Assembly (NCBI GenBank): GCA_903917735.1
Contig: CAIXBR010000010.1
Location: forward strand, 1-64,000
Direction: 5' to 3'
Origin: an uncultured Elusimicrobia bacterium
GTDB taxonomy: Bacteria; Elusimicrobiota; Elusimicrobia; Elusimicrobiales; UBA9959
Length of the DNA stretch: 64,000 nt
The notes beneath the pieces are model-generated. The model was not told the origin of the DNA and made no database searches. It worked only from the letters and a program-made list of their open reading frames with translations. Numbering within the stretch: position 1 is the stretch's first letter; each line of letters opens with the position of its first letter. Positions 15,501 through 23,504 of this stretch are shown one piece after another. The translations under genes and the position numbers were made by a program.

Positions 15501-17675
15501 TCAGCCTTTCTCCGTCAGGTTGAATGCCTTGTCCCAGTCTTTGGGCGGCTCCTTGCTGAACAGCTCCGCCTTGTCTACATAGAACTTGGAGGGCCCGTCC
15601 TCCGGACGGGCCGCCAGGGCCGCTTTGAAGTCAGACAGAGAACCGGCGTAGTCTTCCTTGTAGAACTTCTCCTGGCCGGCGTTGTAATGCTTCAGCATCT
15701 CCCTGATCTCCGGCGCGGCCTGGCCTTTAAGGGCGAAAGGCTCGTAGACTTTCACCGGGATGACCTTCCCCACCACCCGGATGCTGCCGAGGAAGCGGTG
15801 GTCGAAGTCGTCCTTGATGCTCTCGAAGGTGTATTCGCTGGTCATGATCTTGGAGGCGAAGTATTTGTTGGCGCCCTCCATGCGGGAGGCCATGTTCACC
15901 GAGTCTCCCATCACGGTGTAGGAAAGGCGGGACCGCGATCCCATGTTCCCCACTACCATCGCGCCGGAGTTCACGCCCACGCGGCATTTCGGCTTTATCG
16001 TGAATTGCGTGAGGGACTCGTTAAGGCGCATCATCTCTTTCTGGCAGTCTATGGCCGCCAGCACGCCGAGCTTGCGATGGTCGGCCTGGTCCAGCGGGGC
16101 GTTCCAGAAGGACACAACGCAGTCGCCGATGTACTTGTCCACCGTGCCGTCGTACTTCAGGATGACTTCGGTGAAGGCGGACAGGTATTCGTTGAGCATG
16201 GCGGTCAGCTCTTCGGGCGACAGTTTTTCCGACATGGTCGTGAACCCGGCCATATCCAGGAAAGAGACCGTCATGTCGCGCTTCTCGCCCCCCAGAGACA
16301 GTTTGGACGGGTCCTTAGTTATCAGGTCCACCACCTTGGGCGACAGGTACTGCCCGAAGGTGTTCTTGATCCACTTCTTCTCCCGACCTTCGGCCAAACC
16401 CTTGTCCACCGTGATGTAGGCGAACGGGAGGAACAGTGCAATTGCTATAGAACCAAAAGGCATCAGGGTATTATTGGACAACAGCGTTATATCCATGACC
16501 AGCAGAGCGGCAAGAACGCCCAGGCAGACCGATATCAAAGAAGCGAAAGAAAAGCGCCGCATGAACACCGGAACCCAGGGAAGCAGAATAATGAGAAGAG
16601 TGCTGTAGATCAGATTGAATTCTCTGCGGAAATCTCCGGCAAGGATGTTATCCACGAAGGTAGCGTGCACTTCAACTCCCGGAAGCTGGTTAAGGAACGG
16701 GCTTGGCATATGGTCGAAAGCGCCCGTAGCCGTAGATCCAATAAATGTAATGCCGCCTTTCAAAGCCTCCTTTTCTTCTTTAGTGAGCTGCCCGCTTATT
16801 ATATCCGCGGCCGAAATATGACGGAAGCTGGCGCCTTTTATATTATTAGCGTCTTTATCCCATGCGGGATGCAGTTTCCAGTTCTTAACATACCTGTAAT
16901 TCAGGATCTTCACGCTGCCGCTCTCGACAAAGATCTGGGAAAGGCTTTTTCCGGAGTAAACCGCGTACGTGCCGGCGCCCAAAGAGGGTACGGAAAGGTC
17001 GGCGCAGTCTTTTCCGCATTTAACATCCGTAAGCCCCGCGGCGCCATATGTCAGGAATTTATCGTCAACCCCATCCGTATTAGTGTCCTCGCCGGGATAG
17101 AAAGGGTAATAACGCCGCACCTGACCGTCCTGGTCCATCGCCTTTTCCACATGCGGCTGGGCGATAAGCGCGCTTGCCTTCGTAAGCCCCATTAACGGTA
17201 ATTTTACTTTGCCCGTATCCAAGTCGACATGTATCAGGTTCACCACATTGCCCGCTCTTGCCACCGCTTCCACATACTTCCTGTCATTTTCGGGATTGTC
17301 CCGGTCCGGCTCCACCAGTATAACATCGACCCCGATAACTTTAACACCGAGCTTGTTAAGTTTATCTACCAGTTCGCCGTAATAGCGCCTCTTGACGGGC
17401 CAGCCATAACGCTCCAAAGTCAATTCGTCAAGCGCTGTTATGGTTATCTTAGGATTAGAGGGCTTGTTGATATATTTTCCGAACAAGAAAGTAAGGGGGA
17501 TCTCCCTCTCACGCAAGGTAAGCGTGGATAATGCCTCAGGAAGGTTTACAATTATGTGGTCCCACCCATAATCCACCTTGCGCGTAACATCAATGGCAAA
17601 AAGGAAAAGCCATACCAGAGTAAAAAAAACAATAATCGCGTATATTTTCTTGTTTCCTGTCGTAATGCTTTTCAT
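15501..17675 (-). CDS. CHASE2-domain adenylate/guanylate cyclase
   Basis: A 724-residue membrane-bound class III nucleotide cyclase. There is one N-terminal transmembrane helix (~10-30), an extracytoplasmic CHASE2 sensor region (~35-345, including ITALDELTLERYGWP and FIGSTATGAFDHMPSP), three short membrane segments (~355-430) and the catalytic domain (~465-640). Metal-binding D474 (SFLDMAGFT) and D518 (YIGDCVVSF) and the transition-state pair N594/R598 (VNMASRM) are all present, so it should be active. A TPR-like helical tail (HYNAGQEKFYKEDYAGSLSDF) follows. The start at 17675 has an AAGGAAA ribosome-binding site; the frame to 17711 adds 12 residues. It lies 40 bp below the histidine kinase gene. 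cAMP as product is likely but not proven. Confidence 0.9.
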   Translation of the reverse strand: MKSITTGNKKIYAIIVFFTLVWLFLFAIDVTRKVDYGWDHIIVNLPEALSTLTLREREIPLTFLFGKYINKPSNPKITITALDELTLERYGWPVKRRYYGELVDKLNKLGVKVIGVDVILVEPDRDNPENDRKYVEAVARAGNVVNLIHVDLDTGKVKLPLMGLTKASALIAQPHVEKAMDQDGQVRRYYPFYPGEDTNTDGVDDKFLTYGAAGLTDVKCGKDCADLSVPSLGAGTYAVYSGKSLSQIFVESGSVKILNYRYVKNWKLHPAWDKDANNIKGASFRHISAADIISGQLTKEEKEALKGGITFIGSTATGAFDHMPSPFLNQLPGVEVHATFVDNILAGDFRREFNLIYSTLLIILLPWVPVFMRRFSFASLISVCLGVLAALLVMDITLLSNNTLMPFGSIAIALFLPFAYITVDKGLAEGREKKWIKNTFGQYLSPKVVDLITKDPSKLSLGGEKRDMTVSFLDMAGFTTMSEKLSPEELTAMLNEYLSAFTEVILKYDGTVDKYIGDCVVSFWNAPLDQADHRKLGVLAAIDCQKEMMRLNESLTQFTIKPKCRVGVNSGAMVVGNMGSRSRLSYTVMGDSVNMASRMEGANKYFASKIMTSEYTFESIKDDFDHRFLGSIRVVGKVIPVKVYEPFALKGQAAPEIREMLKHYNAGQEKFYKEDYAGSLSDFKAALAARPEDGPSKFYVDKAELFSKEPPKDWDKAFNLTEKG

Positions 17676-17682
17676 ATTTTCC

Positions 17683-17712
17683 TTACCCCTTTCCCCTGGC
17701 AGTTGCATCACA
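17683..17712. repeat. Possible short copy of the CTTACC...CAGTTGC repeat family
   Basis: Between the kinase stop and the cyclase start the plus strand reads CCTTACCCC ... GGCAGTTGCATCA. This is the same order of blocks as the repeats at 28321-28399 and 54411-54473. On the minus strand it ends in the cyclase ribosome-binding site. Similarity is short. Confidence 0.35.
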
Positions 17713-17715
17713 AAA

Positions 17716-19731
17716 TTATTTGACCGTAAACCTGAACACCCCGCCGGGCCCCGCTTCCGCCCAGATCCGTCCGCCGTGCAGTTCCACTATCTTCCGGGCG
17801 ATGGCGAGGCCCAGGCCGAAGCCGGTCTCGCCCTCTCCGGCTTTAAGCCGCTTGTACTTCTCGAAAATGGTCTCCAGCTGGTCCGCCGGTATGCCGGGGC
17901 CGCTGTCGGCCACGGTGAACACCAGACCGCCGCCCGCCGCTTTCACCGAAGCCGTCACTTTACCGCCCTCGGGGGTGAACTTCCAAGCGTTCGAAAGCAG
18001 GTTTTCCATCACCCTGCGCAGCAGCGAGGAGTCGCCGGTGAATTCCCCTTTTTCCGCGCCGGCGGTTTCCACCAGCAGCTCTATTCTTTTCTCGCCGAAA
18101 AGCGCGCGGAAACTTTCCGCCGAAGCTGCCAGGAATTCGGCCGCGTTTATCTTTGTCATGTCCGGCTTAAACTGGCCCGCTTCCATGCGCGAAATATCCA
18201 GTATGTTCTCCAAAAGCTTGAAAAGCCTGTCGCTGGAGTCCCTGACGTTCCTGACGTACCCGGCCTGTTTAGCCTCCGCGGGGAACTCCCTTTCCAGAAG
18301 CTTTATGTAGCCCTGCATGGTCAGCAGCGGGGCGCGCAGGTCATGCGCCACGGAATGAAAGAAGTCTTCTTTCATCTGCTGCATCTTCCTTTCCAGCGTT
18401 ATGTCGCGCAGCACCATGAAAACGGCGGGGGTCTGCGTCCTGGCGGAAAGCGTCTGTATGCTGGCCCGGTAATATTTCTTTTTTCCGCCCTTCTCCAGTT
18501 CTATTACTCCGCCCTTTGAAGCCGCTTTTTTGTTCACAAGCCCGGCTATCATGCGGCGCAGCGCCTCGTTCTCCCCCGGCGCGGCGTCCCCCACGCTAAG
18601 CAGCGAGCGCGCGGCAGCGTTGGCGTATAACAGCTCGCCGCGCAGGTCGCAGAGGATGATGGCGTCGTGGATCAGGCTCACCAGCAGTTCCAGCTTCTGC
18701 TTTTCCTCAAAAACTTTCTCTACCTGTATACCGTGGTAGCGGTCGACTTCCCGCATCATGGAGTTGAAGGCCTGCAGCAGCCCGGCCAGCTCCGAGAATT
18801 CCGTCTCCTCGCTTACCTGTGTCTTGAACTCCCCTGCAGAAACGCGCCCGGCGCCTTCCATAAGGGCCGCCACAGGCCCCGCCAGGCTGCGGCTGAACAG
18901 CAGCGCGGAAAAATAGAAGGCGGTGCCCACCGATAGCAGGAAAAAAGCCATAAGCCAGGTTATGCGGTTCACTCCGGCAAAAGCCTCCGCGCGGTCCTCT
19001 ATGGCCAGCACGTAAAGGTCGAAACCGCGCACCGTCGCCGCCGCCCCGATATACGGGCCGTCCCTGCCGTTAATTTCAAAGACCTGCCCGCGCTTCAGTA
19101 TAGAGCGGACTTCCGCGCGGTTGAATTTTTCAAAAGAGCCCGAGAGCGGGAGCGCGTTGCCCTCCGCGTCGGACAGCAGCAGGCCGCCGGTGGCGCCCAG
19201 GCGCTGCGAGCGGAGTTTCTCGAACAGATCTCTGAGGTTGACGGCGGCGAAAGCGTAATAGCCACCGCCCAGGGGATAGACCAGGCGGCAGACCGGCATG
19301 TCGTAGATCATCTCGAAACGACCCAGAGCGGCGCGCCCGCTGGCCGCGGCTTTTCTGAACTGGGGGTCGCCGGCCAGGTCCAGGTAGCCAAAGTACCTTT
19401 TAAGTTCGGGGACCCCGCCGCTGAGGACTTCCCGCCCGTCGGCGCCGGTGAAAGCCAGGTACAGGAATTCCGGGTTGTTCTTCAGCGCTTTCTCCAGGCT
19501 GGCCCTGTTGACGTAGGACGCGTCCGTGTCCCACATGCGTTCGAAGCGGCGGGAAAGGTCCTGCGCCTCGCGCTCCATCATCAGAGATCCCATCTGCGAG
19601 ACGTTCTGCTGCAGGCTGGAGATGTCAGCTTTGGCCCTCGACTGGAAATAGAACAAAAAGATGCCGCCCGGGACTATAGGTATCAGCCCAGCCCCGAACA
19701 CCAGCAGTAAAAGGCGGTTAAGTAAGGTCAC
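17716..19731 (-). CDS. Membrane sensor histidine kinase (Cache-HAMP-PAS-HisKA-HATPase)
   Basis: A 671-residue sensor kinase. Helices at ~5-28 and ~256-280 enclose a periplasmic Cache-like sensor (~30-250); HAMP (~280-335), a coiled PAS region (~345-450), HisKA and HATPase_c follow. The H-box is FFHSVAHDLRAPL with phospho-acceptor H463. The N-box is NLLSNAWKFTP, G1 is DSGPGIP and G2 is GFGLGLAIA, all intact. There is no receiver domain and no response regulator next to it; the nearest is at 34862. Its GTG start overlaps the etfA stop (GTGA at 19728-19731), with AAGGGAAA upstream. It is therefore translated with an electron-transfer flavoprotein, which suggests a metabolic or redox signal; this is inference. 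Confidence 0.9.
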   Translation of the reverse strand: MTLLNRLLLLVFGAGLIPIVPGGIFLFYFQSRAKADISSLQQNVSQMGSLMMEREAQDLSRRFERMWDTDASYVNRASLEKALKNNPEFLYLAFTGADGREVLSGGVPELKRYFGYLDLAGDPQFRKAAASGRAALGRFEMIYDMPVCRLVYPLGGGYYAFAAVNLRDLFEKLRSQRLGATGGLLLSDAEGNALPLSGSFEKFNRAEVRSILKRGQVFEINGRDGPYIGAAATVRGFDLYVLAIEDRAEAFAGVNRITWLMAFFLLSVGTAFYFSALLFSRSLAGPVAALMEGAGRVSAGEFKTQVSEETEFSELAGLLQAFNSMMREVDRYHGIQVEKVFEEKQKLELLVSLIHDAIILCDLRGELLYANAAARSLLSVGDAAPGENEALRRMIAGLVNKKAASKGGVIELEKGGKKKYYRASIQTLSARTQTPAVFMVLRDITLERKMQQMKEDFFHSVAHDLRAPLLTMQGYIKLLEREFPAEAKQAGYVRNVRDSSDRLFKLLENILDISRMEAGQFKPDMTKINAAEFLAASAESFRALFGEKRIELLVETAGAEKGEFTGDSSLLRRVMENLLSNAWKFTPEGGKVTASVKAAGGGLVFTVADSGPGIPADQLETIFEKYKRLKAGEGETGFGLGLAIARKIVELHGGRIWAEAGPGGVFRFTVK

Positions 19732-20927
19732 TTTCCCTTTTTGAGCGCTTCTATCAGCTTCGGCACTATTTCGTGCGCGTCGCCCACTATGCCGTGCTTG
19801 GCCACGTTGAAGATAGTGGCATTCGGGTCCTTGTTCACGGCGATGATAACGTCGGAGGCCTTCATGCCCACTATGTGCTGCACCGCGCCCGAGATGCCGA
19901 AAGAGAGATACAGCTTGGGGGACACGGTAGTGCCGCTCTGGCCCACCTGGTGCGTCTTTTCCTTAAAGCCCAGGTCTACTGCCGCGCGGGAGGCTCCCAC
20001 TACGCCGCCCAGCAGCTTCGAAAGCTCTTCCAGCTGCTTGAACTTCTCCCTGGTCTTCATGCCGCGCCCTCCGGAAACTATGATATTGGCGTTCTCTATC
20101 TTCACGCTTCCGGCGTCGTGCGAAATCTTCCGCTCCAGCACCTTCACCCGGCGCAAGCTTTTATCCAGCTTGGCTGTTTCCCTCACCACCAGCGCCGAAC
20201 GGCCGTGCACCGGCTCGTCCAGCTTCATAACGTTGGGGCGCACGGTGGACATCTGCGGCCGGGACTTGGGGGCCAGGATGTCGGCCATGATGTTGCCGCC
20301 GAAGGCGGGCCGGGACTGCAGCAGCAGGCCGTCCTTGATGGCGAGGGCCGTGCAGTCCGCCGTCAGGCCCACGTAAAGCGTGGAGGCCACGCGCGGCGCG
20401 AGGTCGCGGCCCTGTATGGTGGCGCCGTAGAGCATGATGGAGGGCTTGTGGCTGGTTACCAGCCCCACTATCACGCTGGAGAAGATATCGGTGTTGTATT
20501 CAAAGAGTTCGTCGTGCTCCACCATGTAGACCTTGTCCGCCCCGTAAGCGCCGACCTCTTTTTCGTAATTATGATCCTTGTCTGTCAGCAGCACGGCGCA
20601 GAGTTCCTCCCCCAGTTCGTCGGCCAAGCGGCGGCCGGCCGAAAGGAGTTCGAACGTGACCTGCTTTATTTTTTTGGGGTGAGTTTTGTCCCTGGTCTCG
20701 GCAAGCTCCACATAAACCCAGACGCCCTTGTAGCCGGAGAGGTCCCTGGCCGAGGCTTCTTCCCGGGTAATGGTTATGGCCTGCACGGGGCAGATCTGCA
20801 CGCAGACTCCGCAAAGGGTGCAGGCCTCGTTCATCACGGCTTTCTTATCTATCAGGTTTATCGCGGCGAAAGGGCAGACGGGCACGCATTTGTTGCAGCC
20901 TATACACTTTTTGGAAACCTCTATCAT
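19728..20927 (-). CDS. etfA: Electron transfer flavoprotein alpha subunit with N-terminal 2x[4Fe-4S] ferredoxin
   Basis: EtfA pairs with EtfB to carry electrons, via FAD, between acyl-CoA dehydrogenases and other carriers. In this 399-residue protein residues 1-60 form a bacterial ferredoxin domain with two CxxCxxCxxxCP clusters (C8, C11, C14, C18 and C36, C39, C42, C46). The ETF N-domain follows, then the FAD-binding C-domain with VGASRAAVDLGF, VGQSGTTVSPKLY, GISGAVQHIVGM and AVNKDPNATIF. The fusion means direct electron exchange with iron-sulfur carriers is possible, as in several anaerobe ETFs. The start has a CAGGAGA ribosome-binding site. It lies 37 bp after etfB and overlaps the histidine kinase start. 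Confidence 0.95.
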   Translation of the reverse strand: MIEVSKKCIGCNKCVPVCPFAAINLIDKKAVMNEACTLCGVCVQICPVQAITITREEASARDLSGYKGVWVYVELAETRDKTHPKKIKQVTFELLSAGRRLADELGEELCAVLLTDKDHNYEKEVGAYGADKVYMVEHDELFEYNTDIFSSVIVGLVTSHKPSIMLYGATIQGRDLAPRVASTLYVGLTADCTALAIKDGLLLQSRPAFGGNIMADILAPKSRPQMSTVRPNVMKLDEPVHGRSALVVRETAKLDKSLRRVKVLERKISHDAGSVKIENANIIVSGGRGMKTREKFKQLEELSKLLGGVVGASRAAVDLGFKEKTHQVGQSGTTVSPKLYLSFGISGAVQHIVGMKASDVIIAVNKDPNATIFNVAKHGIVGDAHEIVPKLIEALKKGK

Positions 20928-20964
20928 CGTATTCTCCTGTTATTAAATGGTCTTGTCCGGCTTG

Positions 20965-21753
20965 TCAGTCGAGAAAATGTTCCTGTTTCATTATCTGCAT
21001 TATCTTCTCGGCGCCTTCGGAGCCGGAGCCGGAGAACATGGCGGCCTTCTCCCTCTGCGGCGGAGGATAGATCCTGTCCACCTGGGTGGGCGAGCCCTTG
21101 AGCCCCAGGTACTGTTCCTCTGCGCCTATGTCCGCGGCGTTCCAGACGTGGAAAGGCTTCTTGAGCGAGGCGTTGACCGAAAGGAAAGAAGGGTATACGG
21201 GAACATAATCCTTATGCATGATCATGGTAAGCAGCACGGGCGGCCTGGCCTCTACCAGCTCGTGGCCGCCGTCTATAAGCTTGCGCGCTATGATGCGGCG
21301 GCCGTCCACTTCCAAGTGCTCGCAGAAAGTTATCTGCGCCATGCCCAGCTGCTGGGCCACGCCGGGGCCGGTCTGGGCGGTGTCGCCGTCTATGGCCTGC
21401 ATGCCGGTGAAGATCATGTCCACCTTGCCTATCTTTTTTATGGCCTTGGCCAGCGCGTAGGAGGTGGCCCAGGTGTCGGAACCGGCGAAAGCCATGTCCG
21501 ACAGCAGTATACCCTCATCGGCGCCCAGCGCCATGCCCAGCTGAACCACGCTCTTGGCCTGCGGCGGGCCCATGGAGACCAGCGTAACCTTGAAATTATG
21601 CTTCTTCTTAAGCTCCAGCGCCGCCTGCAGGGCGAAATGATCGTAAGGGTTTATGATGCTGGGAACTCCGGCGCGGATAAGCGTGCCGGTCTCGGGGTTT
21701 ATCTTCACTTCGGTGGTATCCGGCACCTGTTTGACGCAAACAACGATGTTCAT
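20965..21753 (-). CDS. etfB: Electron transfer flavoprotein beta subunit
   Basis: A 262-residue EtfB, starting MNIVVCVKQVPDTTEVKI. It contains the conserved INPYDHFALQAALELK, the nucleotide-binding MGPPQAKSVVQLGMALGAD, TGMQAIDGDTAQTGPGVAQ and LDGGHE-like IDGGHELVEARPP segments. It forms the AMP- or second-FAD-binding half of the ETF heterodimer. Whether this ETF bifurcates cannot be decided by eye. The start at 21753 is preceded by AAGGAG; the longer frame to 21798 runs into the GAGTC palindrome and was rejected. Confidence 0.95.
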   Translation of the reverse strand: MNIVVCVKQVPDTTEVKINPETGTLIRAGVPSIINPYDHFALQAALELKKKHNFKVTLVSMGPPQAKSVVQLGMALGADEGILLSDMAFAGSDTWATSYALAKAIKKIGKVDMIFTGMQAIDGDTAQTGPGVAQQLGMAQITFCEHLEVDGRRIIARKLIDGGHELVEARPPVLLTMIMHKDYVPVYPSFLSVNASLKKPFHVWNAADIGAEEQYLGLKGSPTQVDRIYPPPQREKAAMFSGSGSEGAEKIMQIMKQEHFLD

Positions 21754-21770
21754 GTGCTTCTCCTTAAAAT

Positions 21771-21844
21771 CAGTCGAGAGTCGCGGGTCTGGGGTCATTG
21801 AGTTATTAAGTCTTTCGACTTCGGACTCATGACTCGCGGCTCAC
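21771..21844. repeat. GAGTC-rich imperfect palindrome (copy B)
   Basis: Lies between the acyl-CoA dehydrogenase stop and the etfB ribosome-binding site. On the minus strand it begins AAGTGAG, four bases, GAGTCATG, exactly as copy A at the hutU stop. An AT-rich centre (TTAATAA) and GACCC/GACTC pentamers on the other side follow. Confidence 0.65.
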
Positions 21845-23481
21845 TTCGCTTTAAACGTCTGCTTCAGCTTGGCGGCCACAATATCCATGTCGGCTATCAT
21901 GCCTTTCTGTTCGGCCTGCACGGCCTCTATATTCACGGCGTCCGACAGGTCCCCGGCGGTATCCGCGGCGCCCAGCACCAGCGCCAGGCCTTCCATGGCG
22001 GTGTTCAGGGCGGCTTCGCGGGCCATCACGCGGGCCATGGCCTGCCAGCCCTGCTTGTCGAAACGCACGGTTTCGCTGTATTTATCTTCCGCGGCGGCGC
22101 GCGAGAAGCAGGCGGCCACCTCGGCCGCGGCTATCAACCGGCCCAGCTTGAAAGTGACGTGCTGGTGGCGGGTCAGTTTCTGCACGCGGCACTCTTCAAG
22201 CACCGCGCCCAGCGCCCGCAGCGCCAGTGCCGAGGCATGCGCACCGACTCCGGGGACCTTGGCGTGCAACTGGTCCAGCTGGTCGGCCATGTCCAGGTAA
22301 TATTTGCCGCGGGACTTCAGATGCTCCTGCCAGCGGCCTCGGTAAATGGTCATCTCCAGCACTTCACTGGTGCCTTCGTAGATGCAGGTGATCTTAATGT
22401 CGCGCTTGATCTTCTCCACCGGGAAGTCCTTGGTGTAGCCGTAGCCGCCCAGCGCCTGTATGGCGTCGTCGGCGGCCTTGTTGCCCCACTCGGAGGCGGA
22501 ATACTTGGCTATAGCTCCCTCGGTCTGCAGCCCGTGTTCGCCGCCGTCCAGCCTGAGGGACGTGTATTCGATATAGGACCGCGCCGCTTCCATGTGAACG
22601 TAATTGGGCACTATCAGTTTATGGGTGTAGCCCTGCTTGTCACAGAGCGGTGTGCCGGCCTGTATGCGCTGCTGGCTGTAGCGGATGGCATGCTCCATGG
22701 CCTCCGCCCCGGCGCCAAGGCCGAAAGCCGCCACCATAACACGGGTATAGCCGAACACAGCCTGGGCCTGGAGCAGGCCTTTCCCCTCCTCCATGCCTAT
22801 CAGGTTCTCGGCGGGCACGTAAACGTTGTCCAGCGAGAGCCCGGCGGTATTTGAAAGCCGTATCCCGTGCTTATCCTCGTGCTTGTTGGGCGAGAAGCCT
22901 TCCATGTCCCTCTCCACTATGAACCAGGAGGGACCGCCCGGAGCCATGGCCAGCACGGTATACATATCGGCCACGCCGCCATTGGAGATCCACTGTTTGT
23001 TGCCGCTGATGAGGTAGCCGGCTATCTTGCCGTTCTTCACCACGTGCTCGGCGCGGGTGCGCAGATTGATCAGGTCGGAGCCGGCATCAGCCTCGGTGGC
23101 GGCGTAGGCCACCAGCAGCTTTTCGGTGGCTATCCGGCGCAGCCATTTGTCCTTCTGTTCTTCGGTCCCGCCCACGTTGAGCGGGTCGGTGCCGAGGAAG
23201 GTGGCGAAAACGCCGGTGGCAATACCTAGGTCTATGCGGGCCAGGGCCTCGCAGACGCGGTAGATGTCGAAGGTGCCGCCGGAAATGCCGCCGTATTCCT
23301 CCGGTATCATCAGCAGGTGCACGCCCAGTATCTCGGGGTCGTACATCTCCTTGAGGATATCCGCGGGGAACTCGTTCTTCTCGTCCAGCTCGCGGATCAG
23401 GTCGAAGGGGATACGTCTCTTGGCGTACTCCTTCAGGCTGTCCAGCATTAAATTCCGGGAAATCGCGTCGATACTTGCCAT
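21841..23481 (-). CDS. Acyl-CoA dehydrogenase
   Basis: A 546-residue flavoprotein that introduces an alpha-beta double bond in an acyl-CoA and passes electrons to ETF. The middle domain shows AYAATEADAGSDL and GNKQWISNGGVADMY. FAD/C-domain motifs are IQALGGYGYTKDFPVE and IYEGTSEVLEM; E369 in that motif is the expected catalytic base. About 150 residues follow the usual end of the family and form an extra helical domain, as in larger ACADs of the VLCAD/DUF1974 type. The start at 23481 (MASIDAISRN) fits the family better than the frame to 23526. EtfB and EtfA follow directly. The acyl substrate is not evident. Confidence 0.93.
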   Translation of the reverse strand: MASIDAISRNLMLDSLKEYAKRRIPFDLIRELDEKNEFPADILKEMYDPEILGVHLLMIPEEYGGISGGTFDIYRVCEALARIDLGIATGVFATFLGTDPLNVGGTEEQKDKWLRRIATEKLLVAYAATEADAGSDLINLRTRAEHVVKNGKIAGYLISGNKQWISNGGVADMYTVLAMAPGGPSWFIVERDMEGFSPNKHEDKHGIRLSNTAGLSLDNVYVPAENLIGMEEGKGLLQAQAVFGYTRVMVAAFGLGAGAEAMEHAIRYSQQRIQAGTPLCDKQGYTHKLIVPNYVHMEAARSYIEYTSLRLDGGEHGLQTEGAIAKYSASEWGNKAADDAIQALGGYGYTKDFPVEKIKRDIKITCIYEGTSEVLEMTIYRGRWQEHLKSRGKYYLDMADQLDQLHAKVPGVGAHASALALRALGAVLEECRVQKLTRHQHVTFKLGRLIAAAEVAACFSRAAAEDKYSETVRFDKQGWQAMARVMAREAALNTAMEGLALVLGAADTAGDLSDAVNIEAVQAEQKGMIADMDIVAAKLKQTFKAK

Positions 23482-23504
23482 TAAACTCTCCTTAAAAATT
23501 ACTG

